A stretch of 64,000 bases of DNA from Paraburkholderia sp. BL21I4N1 (lineage in GTDB: Bacteria > Pseudomonadota > Gammaproteobacteria > Burkholderiales > Burkholderiaceae), in assembly GCF_002973525.1 (NCBI RefSeq), contig NZ_PVEN01000007.1, forward strand, positions 62,001-126,000, in the 5' to 3' direction. The number at the start of each line of letters is the position of its first letter. Positions within the stretch are counted from its first letter, which is position 1. The notes under the pieces are model-generated. The model was not told the DNA's origin, made no database searches, and saw only the letters and a program-made list of their open reading frames with translations. Below, piece by piece: positions 26,707 through 36,300 of this stretch. Position numbers and translations under genes: made by a program.

Positions 26707-28125
26707 ATGTCCATCGCTATCCAGTCGCGCGCGAGCGCTGCCGCCCGGCTCGAACGACTGCCGTTTTCCGGTTATCACCGGACCATCTTCATCATCATTG
26801 CCGTCGCGTTCTTCTTCGATTCGGTCGATCTCGGCACGATGACCTTCGTGCTCGGTTCGATCAAATCGGAGTTTCATCTATCGACCGCGACGGCGGGGCT
26901 GGTCGCGAGCGCGAGTTTCTTCGGCATGGTGATCGGCGCGGCGGTGGCGGGCTTGCTCGCCGATCGTTTCGGCCGCCGTCCGATATTCCAATGGAGCATG
27001 GTGTTGTGGGGCGCGGCGTCGTATCTCTGTTCGACCGCGCAGAGTGTCGATGCGCTGATTTTTTATCGCGTGCTGCTCGGCTTCGGCATGGGGATGGAGT
27101 TTCCGATCGCGCAGACCTTGTTGTCGGAATTCGTGCCGGCGGCATCGCGCGGACGGCTGATCGCGCTGATGGATGGGTTCTGGCCGCTCGGTTTCATCAC
27201 GGCGGGCGTGGTGTCGTATTTCGTCCTGCCGACGCTAGGCTGGCGCACGGAGTTTGCGTTGCTGGCGATTCCGGCGGTATTCGTGCTGATCGTGCGACGC
27301 GTGGTGCCGGAGTCGCCGCGCTGGCTCGAACATCGCGGACGCGTCGAGGAAGCGGATCGCGTGCTCGCCGACGTCGAGGCGAAGGTGATGAAGGCGACGG
27401 GGCTGCGTGACTTGCCCGCGCCGGCGATGCTTGCCGAGCCGGCGGCGCAGCAGGGCATGGGGGCGTTCCGGGAGATCTGGAGCGGCATCTATCGGCGCCG
27501 CACGGTGATGGTCTGGACGTTGTGGTTTTTTGCGCTGCTCGGGTTTTACGGATTGACGTCGTGGCTGGGTGCATTGATGCAGCAGGCGGGTTTTGCCGTG
27601 ACTAAATCGGTGCTGTATACGGTGCTGATTTCGCTCGGGGGAATTCCGGGGTTTATTTGCGCGGCCTGGCTCGTGGAGCGGTGGGGGCGTAAGCCGACTT
27701 GCATCGCCTCCCTGTTGGGCAGTGCGGTGATGGCTTATCTCTACGGGCAGACCGCCTTGCATGCGCAGACGCCGACGCTGCTGATCTGTGCCGGGCTCGC
27801 GATGCAGTTCTTTCTGTTTGCGATGTGGGCTGTGCTCTATACCTACACGCCGGAGCTTTACGGGACCGGCGCGAGAGCGACGGGGTCGGGATTTGCGTCG
27901 GCGATTGGGCGGGTCGGGTCGTTGATCGGGCCTTATGTGGTGGGCGTCGTGCTGCCGGTGTTTGGGCAAGGCGGGGTGTTTTCGCTGGGCGCGGCGTGTT
28001 TTGTGGTGGCGGGCGCGGCGGTGTGGGTGCTCGGGGTCGAGACGCGCGGCGTGGTGCTGGAGGCGTTGGTGGAGGCGGGCGACACAGGCGACGCGCGGGG
28101 TGTGTTGGGGGTGGCGCAAGAGTGA
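26707..28125 (+). CDS. MFS transporter, metabolite:H+ symporter / AAHS-like
   Basis: A 472-residue, 12-helix carrier. ATG 26707 follows GAGGGG; the frame extends to 26563 but that part is not membrane-like. The duplicated loop motifs DRFGRRP (after helix 2) and ERWGRKP (after helix 8), PESPRWLEHRGR at the end of the first half and YTPELYGTGARATGSGFASA in the second place it in the sugar/aromatic-acid/niacin-type metabolite:H+ symporter group. Substrate unknown. It follows the sox operon on the same strand and could import an osmolyte or aromatic acid, but nothing in the sequence decides this. Confidence 0.88.
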   Translation: MSIAIQSRASAAARLERLPFSGYHRTIFIIIAVAFFFDSVDLGTMTFVLGSIKSEFHLSTATAGLVASASFFGMVIGAAVAGLLADRFGRRPIFQWSMVLWGAASYLCSTAQSVDALIFYRVLLGFGMGMEFPIAQTLLSEFVPAASRGRLIALMDGFWPLGFITAGVVSYFVLPTLGWRTEFALLAIPAVFVLIVRRVVPESPRWLEHRGRVEEADRVLADVEAKVMKATGLRDLPAPAMLAEPAAQQGMGAFREIWSGIYRRRTVMVWTLWFFALLGFYGLTSWLGALMQQAGFAVTKSVLYTVLISLGGIPGFICAAWLVERWGRKPTCIASLLGSAVMAYLYGQTALHAQTPTLLICAGLAMQFFLFAMWAVLYTYTPELYGTGARATGSGFASAIGRVGSLIGPYVVGVVLPVFGQGGVFSLGAACFVVAGAAVWVLGVETRGVVLEALVEAGDTGDARGVLGVAQE

Positions 28126-28486
28126 GCCGACGTGGCGCGCATTCGGGCAAAGGGGTTAAGTCGTGCCGTGAGCCTTTTTTCTTCTTGAATGCGCGCTGTC
28201 CGCCACTGCCGTGACGGTTTTGAATTAATAACACGCCCGTTCATATTTCTAATTGTTACAAGCGCGACGTTTAACTTAAACAGACAAATCGGCAAGATTT
28301 CCCGCAACTCACTGATTAAGCGCCGCTCCCAATCAAACCTCAATAATCGACGCCCCGCGAAAACTGTCTGCAATCCGGGAAATCCCTTCCCGCAATCTCC
28401 TGAATAATCGATTGCACGCTTATTAACAACCCGTTACGATCCGATCCCATACGCATCTCATAAATCCCTGCAAGAGCATCGAGCGC
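28126..28486. other. AT-richer intergenic region before the giant-adhesin locus
   Basis: This 361-base stretch has no gene and is visibly richer in A/T than its flanks. It marks the boundary between the MFS transporter and the GNAT-led cluster. A possible promoter (TTGCAC 28412-28417, 17 bases, TACGAT 28435-28440) sits 47 bases before the GNAT start codon. Confidence 0.45.
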
Positions 28487-29044
28487 ATGACAGCAATGCC
28501 GGATCTGGCCGCACCGATCGCGGAATCCGCGGTTTCCCTGCGCGCATCGACGCCCGCCGACCGGGAGTTTCTGAAAAGCGTTTTCGTCAGCACGCGTGCC
28601 GCCGAATTTGCCGCCACCGGTTGGACGGCAGGACAGATCGACGCGCTGCTCGCGCAGCAGTTCGATATGCAGGACGTCTATTACCGGCGCCATTATCCGG
28701 CTGGCCGCTTCGACGTCGTGATGGCCGGCGATCAGCCCGCGGGCCGCCTGTATCACAACTGGCACCGGGAACGCGGGGTCAACGTGATCGACATCGCCTT
28801 GCTGCCGGCGTTTCGCGGCGTGGGTATCGGCACTCGCCTGATGCATGCGGTGGTCGGGAGGGCGGCGCAGGCCGGGTTGCCGATCACGTTGCACGTCGAA
28901 GCGAACAATCCGGTGCAATCGCTTTATCGCCGGTTAGGCTTCGCGAAAAGCGGAGAAAATGGCATTTATGAATCGATGCGGCGTGAAATCATGCCGTTCG
29001 ATTTTTCCGGTGAGCCATTGCGGGGTTTGCAGTCCGGTTTTTGA
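28487..29044 (+). CDS. GNAT-family N-acetyltransferase
   Basis: A 185-residue GNAT enzyme. The acetyl-CoA pyrophosphate-binding motif A is VNVIDIALLPAFRGVGIGTR (R/Q-x-x-G-x-G/A as RGVGIG), followed by ITLHVEANNPVQSLYRRLGF, the standard beta5/alpha4 region. It would transfer an acetyl group to an amine of an unknown acceptor. It is the first gene of the cluster that leads through the tail-collar protein to the giant adhesin; GNAT genes are, to my knowledge, often found near MdpB-like tail-collar genes, which suggests a linked role rather than a generic one. Confidence 0.88.
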   Translation: MTAMPDLAAPIAESAVSLRASTPADREFLKSVFVSTRAAEFAATGWTAGQIDALLAQQFDMQDVYYRRHYPAGRFDVVMAGDQPAGRLYHNWHRERGVNVIDIALLPAFRGVGIGTRLMHAVVGRAAQAGLPITLHVEANNPVQSLYRRLGFAKSGENGIYESMRREIMPFDFSGEPLRGLQSGF

Positions 29045-29265
29045 GTCGCTGTGTCAAAAATGCGGCGCGCATATAAAGCGCTTCGTATAACGACAATATT
29101 TTAAAGCCAGGTTTGAAGCGCGCCGTTAACCCTTGCATCGAGCCACATCGAAACAAGGAACGGTGTTTAAAAAGCTGTCCGGTAAATGCGCCGTGCATCG
29201 CCATAAAAGGCGGCCGGCCATTATCGGGCGAACGGCGCGCGACCAATTCACTGCCGGGGGGCGGG

Positions 29266-29601
29266 TTGTCTGCAATTCCTACACATGCCGAGCTGACTGA
29301 GTCGCTTGGCGGTCTCTTCACGCTGACGTCGCAACAGGGCACGGCGGTGCAGGCGCGGTTGATCGGCGCGCCCGCCGGCGTTCCGATGGACGACGACTAC
29401 GTCTGCTACCACGCACTTTTCGAATTGCCGTTGGGCGTGCAACTTCCCCAGGACAACTACCGCGTCGACGCACCGGATGGTCGTGCGTGGATGCTGTTCG
29501 CCACGCCGACACGTCCGCAGAAAAACGGCGCCGCGACACTGTGCATCGTGATCCACACCGTGAAACCGGCGGCCCAACAGCCGGTCGAGTCCCCGCAATG
29601 A
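29266..29601 (+). CDS. DUF6916-like small protein
   Basis: A protein of about 111 residues. The best start is TTG 29266, preceded by a G-rich ribosome-binding stretch; the frame reaches an ATG at 29113 but that extension is not protein-like. The core (ELTESLGGLFTLTSQQGTAV, YHALFELPLGVQLPQDNYRV, WMLFATPTRPQKNG) resembles the small beta-rich proteins annotated DUF6916 that sit beside tail-collar (MdpB-like) genes. No signal peptide. It lies 58 bases before the tail-collar gene. Family call is from memory and moderate. Confidence 0.65.
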   Translation: MSAIPTHAELTESLGGLFTLTSQQGTAVQARLIGAPAGVPMDDDYVCYHALFELPLGVQLPQDNYRVDAPDGRAWMLFATPTRPQKNGAATLCIVIHTVKPAAQQPVESPQ

Positions 29602-29659
29602 CGCCGGCCGTCGTGCTCGCGACCCGGCGTTTCATCCGTCCTCTCTCCAGGAGAAGTTC

Positions 29660-30271
29660 ATGAGCGATCCGTATCTCGGCGAAATTCGTATGGTCGGCTT
29701 CAACTTTGCGCCGGTCGGCTGGGCGTTGTGCCAGGGGCAGATCGTGTCGATCGCCCAGAATAATGCGTTGTTCGCGCTGCTCGGCACGACGTTCGGCGGC
29801 ACCGGCACGACTACCTTCGGTTTGCCGAATTTCAGCGGCCGCGCGCCGGTCGGCATGGGCCAGGGGCCGGGCCTGTCGCCGGTCGTTTGGGGTGAAATCG
29901 GCGGCACGGAAACCACCACGATTCTGCAAACGCAGATGCCGATCCACACGCACGTCGCCACCGCCAGCGGCGGCGGCACCGGCAACGTCCAGATCAGCGT
30001 GCCGGCGACCACCACGACGACCGGTACCACGGCGACGCCCGCCAGCAATACGGTGCTCGCTCCTGGCGCGTCGGCCGGCCATCCCGCCACGATCTACAGC
30101 ACGGCGGCGGCGAACACGAGTCTCGCGCCGTTCAGTGCGCCGGTGACGACGACGCCGCCGACCATCGTGAACCAGCCCGCCGGGGGCAGCCAGCCGGTTA
30201 GCCTGCGCAATCCGTACCTCGGCACGACCTTCATCATCGCGTTGCAAGGCATTTACCCGACGCGGCAGTAA
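29660..30271 (+). CDS. Tail-collar domain protein (MdpB-like)
   Basis: A 203-residue protein with an N-terminal phage tail-collar fold (YLGEIRMVGFNFAPVGWALC, LFALLGTTFGGTGTTTFGLP, NFSGRAPVGMGQG) and a C-terminal half rich in Thr, Ala and Gly (about 105-180), ending in the conserved NPYLGTTFIIALQGIYP. It matches the non-phage MdpB (microcystin-dependent protein) family. No phage structural genes lie nearby, so it is unlikely to be a prophage relic. GGAGAAG precedes the ATG. The low-complexity Thr stretch and lack of a signal peptide leave its location open: it may be exported by the downstream machinery or act in the cytoplasm. Confidence 0.85.
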   Translation: MSDPYLGEIRMVGFNFAPVGWALCQGQIVSIAQNNALFALLGTTFGGTGTTTFGLPNFSGRAPVGMGQGPGLSPVVWGEIGGTETTTILQTQMPIHTHVATASGGGTGNVQISVPATTTTTGTTATPASNTVLAPGASAGHPATIYSTAAANTSLAPFSAPVTTTPPTIVNQPAGGSQPVSLRNPYLGTTFIIALQGIYPTRQ

Positions 30272-30283
30272 GACGCGTGGTTC

Positions 30284-30304
30284 GGCCGCCGCAGCGCGGC
30301 GGCC
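30284..30304 (+). repeat. GC-rich hairpin between the tail-collar and giant adhesin genes
   Basis: A perfect 9-bp stem (GGCCGCCGC / GCGGCGGCC) with a 3-base loop lies 12 bases after the tail-collar stop. There is no T-tract, so it is more likely to reduce or stabilise read-through into the adhesin gene than to end transcription fully. Confidence 0.5.
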
Positions 30305-30362
30305 ATCGATAGTTACCGGTAGTTATCGGGCGCGGTAAGCGGCGCCCCGCGGAGCGAGTGTC

Positions 30363-33300
30363 ATGAAAATCGTCAAGCAACTTCTGAAGCGTCTGAGCGA
30401 CACCGGCGACTCGACCGGCGCGCGTGCGCCCGTTGCACCGGCGCCGCTGATCATGGCACTCGAACCGCGCGTCGTGTATGACGCATCGGTCGCGGCGGTT
30501 GCGCCGCATCCGCATGGCGCGGAAGGCGACTCGCACGCGAACGCGACCAGCTCGCTGTCTGCCACGCCGAAGCCGGTCGCCGAACACGACGTCAAACCGG
30601 ATCACGCGGCGAAGTCCGACCCGAACAAGGACAGCACGGCGCCGAAGGCGACGGAGTCCGGCGCGGCCAGCCACGGCGGCGGGGCGGCGCACCAGGTGGT
30701 GTTCATCGACCCGAGCGTCGCGAACTACCAGGCGCTGATTGCCGGTTTGCCGGCCGGCACGCAATACGTGGTGCTGAATGCGAACACCGACGGCTTTGAG
30801 CAGATCGCGCAGTACCTGCAAACCCACAAGGGCGTCGAATCGATCCATCTGATCTCGCATGGCGCGGACGGCGAGATCCAGGCCGGCTCGAGCTGGCTGA
30901 ACGCCGGCGACCTGTCGGCCTACAGCGCGGAGCTTGCGCAGATCGGCGCGGAAATGAGGCCGGGCGGCGATTTCCTGATCTACGGTTGCGACGTCGCGCA
31001 GAACGCGGACGGCAAGTCGCTAGTACAGAACATCGCGGCGCTCACGCATCTGAACGTGGCCGCCTCGACAGACCCGACCGGCCTCGCCGCGCTCGGCGGC
31101 AACTGGACGCTCGAATACACGGTTGGCGACGTGCACACGCCGGTGATCGAATCGGCGGCGGCGCAGGCGCAATACAACGCGCTGCTCGGCGTGACGGTGG
31201 AGAGCTACGACAACCACGTGTCGCCGGCCTTCGACACCACGGGCACGAGTTTCACGCTCGACGGCATCACCTACACGACCGATCAGGCCGTCGAGAGCGA
31301 CGTCTACACGCAGACGACCGACCCGTTCGGCGCGCCGCCGTTGTCCACCAGTTCGACGGACGGCGTGCTGATGGTCAACTTCAACGGCACGCAAATGTCG
31401 TCGCTGACCATCACGCTCGCGAGCGGCCAGCATTTCGCGCTGCAAAGCTTCGACATCGACGCGTTCAGCGACGGCTCGATCTACATCATCCCGAACGGCG
31501 ATACGTCGAAGGAAGTCCTGCTGGTGTCGGGCGGACTGTACTCGGCCACCAAGAGTCTCGCCAGCAATCCGGACTTCCAGAACCTCACGTCGGTCACGAT
31601 CAAGGACGTCGGCGACGACGGCTACCTGACGCCGACGCTGAACAACTTCACGTACACCGTGCTCGGCACGACGGCCACCGCGAGCGGCGGCAGCGCCGCG
31701 TTTACGGCGGGCGACAACGTCACGTCGACGCCGGTCGCGGTGGACAACGGCATCACCCTGTCCGACCCGCAAGCCACTACCGCGCAGAGCGCGACGGTGT
31801 CGATCACCGGCAACCTGCATTCGGGCGAAGACGTGCTGGCGTTCGTCAATACCAACACGACGCTCTACGGCAACATCACGGCGACGTACAGCGCGGGCAC
31901 CGGCATCCTGTCGATGAGTTCGTCGGGCGGCACGGCGACCATCGCGCAATGGCAGAGCGCATTGCGGGCCGTGACCTACACCGACACGGCCATCACGCCG
32001 AACTCGGCTACCCGCACCGTTACCTTCAGCGTCAACGACGGCGTGTCCGCCGGCGTCAGCGCGAGCCGTACCGTCACCGTTGCCGACACCGACCAGACGC
32101 CGACGCTCACCAGCACCAGCACCGGCGCGTCCTATCTGGCCGGCTCAGCCTCCACGCCGGTGTTCAGCGGCGTCACGATCGGCGATCGCGACAACACTAC
32201 GATGGCGTCCGCGACCGTGTCGTTCAACAGTGGTTTTCAAGCCGGCGACGTGCTGTCGTTCACCAACGACGGCGCGACGATGGGCAACATCACCGCCCTG
32301 TATAACTCGACCACCGGCGTGATGACGATGAGTTCTTCAGGCGCGACCGCGACGCTCGCGCAGTGGGACAACGCGCTCGACGCGGTCCGTTTCGCCGACG
32401 CATCGAACGCGCCGCCGGGTGCGCGCACCGTGGCATTCACCGTGAGCGACGGCCCGAAGAGCAGCGCGGCGATCAGCAATACCGTGACCGTGACGTCCGG
32501 CCCGAACCTCACGCTGGACAGCGGCTCGGCCGGATTCGTCGCAGGCGACAACGCGGTGTCCACGCCGGTCGCGGTCGACTCCGGGTTGACCGTCTCCGAC
32601 GCTTCCAGCCCGACGCTGGCGAGCGCCATCGTGTCGATCACCGGCAACTTCCACGGCAGTGAAGACATGCTGCTCTACGTCAACAACCCGGCGACGATGG
32701 GCGACATCAGCGGCTCGTACGACTCGGGCACCGGCATCCTGACGCTGACCTCGGCGAGCGGTACGGCGTCGCTCGCGCAATGGCAGTCGGCGTTGCGCTC
32801 GATCACGTACACCGACACGGCGGTCACGCCGAACAGCGCGACCCGTACGATCAGCTTCAGCGTCAACGACGGCGCGCACACCAGCGCCACGGCCACGCGC
32901 ACGGTCACGGTCACCGATACGGATCAGACGCCGACGCTCAGCACGTCCAGCAGCGGCATTGCGTACGTGGCGGGCACGGCCGCCACGCAGGTGTTCAGCG
33001 GCGTGAGCATCGCCGATCGCGACAACACGACGATGTCGCAGGCGACCGTCTCGATCGGCAGCGGCTTCGCGACGGGCCAGGACGTGCTGTCGTTCGTCAA
33101 CGACGGCGCGACGATGGGCAACATCGCCGCCTCGTACAACGCGAGCACCGGGGTGATGATGCTGAGTTCATCGGGCGGTACGGCGACGCTCGCGCAGTGG
33201 GACAGCGCGCTCAATGCGGTGCGTTTCTCCGACGCGGCGAACGGCTCGCCGGGCGCGCGCACGATTTCGCTGTCCGTGAGCGACGGCAGCAAGAGCAGCC

Positions 33301-36300
33301 TCGCCGTCACCAACACGGTGACGGTGACCGCCGTGCCGGTCGTCACAACGGACAGCGGCTCGGCCGCTTTCGTGGCGGCCGACAATGCGCCGTCCACGCC
33401 GGTCGTGATCGACTCGGGCTTGACCGTGACCGACGCCGGCAGCCCGACGCTGCAGAGCGCGACCGTTTCGGTCAGCGGCAATTACCATAACGACCAGGAC
33501 GTGCTGAGTTTCACCAACAACGGCATCACGATGGGCGACATCACGGCCTCGTACAACGCCACGACTGGCGTGATGACGCTGACCTCGGCGAGTGGCACGG
33601 CGACGCTCGCGCAGTGGCAGTCGGCGTTGCGCTCGGTCACGTATACCGACACGGCGGTCACGCCGAACAGCGCGACCCGCACGATCAGCTTCACTGTCAA
33701 CGACGGCGCGCAGGGCAGCGCGATCGCGACGCGCACCGTGACCGTCGCGGATACCGACCAGACGCCGATCATCGCCACGACGGTCGGCTCGACCGCCTTC
33801 GTCGCAGGCAACAACACCACGTCGACGCCGGTTGCGATCGACGGCGGCATCACGGTATCGGACCTCGACAATACGACGCTCGCCTCCGCGACCGTGGCGA
33901 TCACCGGTAATCTGCACAGCGGCGAGGACGTGCTGGGGTTCAATAACACCAGCTCGACGTTGTTTGGCAACATCAGCGGGTCGTACAACAGTCTCACCGG
34001 CGTGATGGTCCTGAGCTCGTCCGGCGGGACCGCGACCCTCGCGCAGTGGCAGAACGCGCTGGACGCCGTCACCTACACGAGCACCGCGATCACGCCGAAC
34101 GCCGCGAATCGCACGATCAGCTTCGTGGTGAACGACGGCACGAAAGACAGCGCGGTGGTCACCAAGGTCGTGACCGTTGCGGACGTCGATCAGACGCCGG
34201 TGGTGACGACCAGCGGCGGCAGCGCGGCGTTTACCGCGGGCGACAATGCGCCCTCCGCGCCGGTGGCGGTGGACGGCGGCATCACCGTATCGGACCGCGA
34301 TAACACCACGCTAGCGTCGGCCACCGTGTCGATCGGCGCGGGTTTTCACGCGGGCGAGGACGTGCTGTCGTTCATCAACAACGGCGCGACGATGGGCAAC
34401 ATCGTTGCCAGCTACAACGCCGCGAACGGCGTGCTGACGCTGAGTTCGCTGGGCGCCTCGGCGACCCTCGCGCAATGGCAGGCGGCGCTGCGTTCGGTCA
34501 CCTACACCGACACGGCGGTCACGCCGGACAACACGACCCGCACGATCAGCTTCACGGTCAACGACGGCACGCAGAACAGCGCGCTGGCCTCGCGCAACGT
34601 CACCGTCGCCGATACCGATCAGACGCCGATCCTCAGCACCAGCGGCGGATCGTCCGCGTTCGTCGCGGGCGACAACGTGACCTCGACGCCGGTGACGGTG
34701 GATACGGGCGTCACCGTGTCCGATCTCGACAATGCGACGCTCGCCTCCGCGACCGTGGCGATCACCGGCAACTTCCACAGCGGCGAAGACATCTTGTCGT
34801 TCACCAACGACGGCGTGACGATGGGCAACATCGTGGCCACGTACAACGCGTCGACCGGTGTGCTGACGCTGAATTCACTGAGCGCCTCGGCGACGCTCGC
34901 GCAATGGCAGGCGGCGCTGCGCGCGGTGACTTATACCGACACGGCGATCACGCCGACCAACTCGACCCGCACGGTGTCGTTCTCCGTCAACGACGGCACC
35001 AGGACCAGCGTAGCCGGCACGAAAAACGTCACCGTGACGGATACGGATCAGACGCCCGTTACCTCGATTGGCGGCGGTACGGTCGACTACGTGGCGGGCA
35101 CCAGCGCACAGACCGTATTTAGCGGCGTGACGGTCAGCGATCGCGACAACCCCACGCTTTCCTCGGGCGTCGTCGCAATCACGTCGGGATTCCAGTCCGG
35201 CGACACGCTCTCGTACCTGAACACCAGTTCGACTCAGTTCGGCAACATCACGGCGTCGTATAACGCGGCAACGGGCGTGTTGACGCTGACGTCCTCGGGA
35301 GCAACGGCAACCGACGCGCAATGGCAGAACGCAATCGCAGCGGTGACGTTCTCGAACAACCCGGCGTCGCCGCTCGGCAACCGTACGGTGTCGGTCACCG
35401 TCAACGACGGCGTGAAGAACAGCGTGGCGGTGTCCAGCACCGTCGACGTGCTGAGCTCGTCGCCGAGCGTGACGCTCAGCGGCAGCGCGCCGGCATTCAC
35501 GGCGGGCGATAACACGGCGTCGACGCCGGTCACGCTGGACGGGGGCCTGACGATTATCGACCCCGAGGCCGGCACGCTGGCCTCGGCCACCGTATCGATC
35601 GGCGCGGGCTTCCATGCCGGCCAAGACGTGCTGAACTACATCAACGACGGCGCGACGATGGGCAACATCGTCGCCACTTACGACGCCGCGACCGGCGTGC
35701 TGACGCTAAGTTCGGCCGGGCAGACGGCGACGCTGGCGCAATGGCAGGCGGCGCTGCGGACGGTGTCCTACACCGATACGGCGATCACGCCCGACACGAC
35801 GTCACGCACGGTCAACTTCCAGATCTACGACGGCATTCAGTCCAGCACGGTGGCCAGCAAAACCGTCACCGTGGCGGACGTCGATCAGACGCCGATCCTG
35901 ACGACTTCGGGCGGCAGCGCGGCGTTCACGGCGGGCGACAATACGGCTTCGACGCCGGTGGCGGTGGACGCTGGCGTGACGGTGACGGACCTCGACAATA
36001 CGACGCTGGCCTCGGCGACCGTCTCGATCACAGGCGGCTTCCATGCCGGCCAGGACGTGCTGTCGTTCAATAATGACGGCGCGACGATGGGCAACATCAC
36101 TGTCACCGGCTACGACGCGTCGACCGGTGTACTGACGCTGACGTCGTCGGGCGCAACCGCGACGCTTGCACAGTGGCAGGCCGCGCTGCAATCAGTGACC
36201 TACACCGACACGGCGGTGACGCCGGCCACCGCCACGCGCACGATCAGTTTCACGGTCAACGACGGCACGAAAGACAGCGCCGCGGGCACCAAACAGGTTA

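Noticed and set aside
29660..30271. Prophage fragment suggested by the tail-collar domain
   Set aside because: No capsid, portal, integrase or lysis genes nearby, and MdpB-like proteins occur outside phages.
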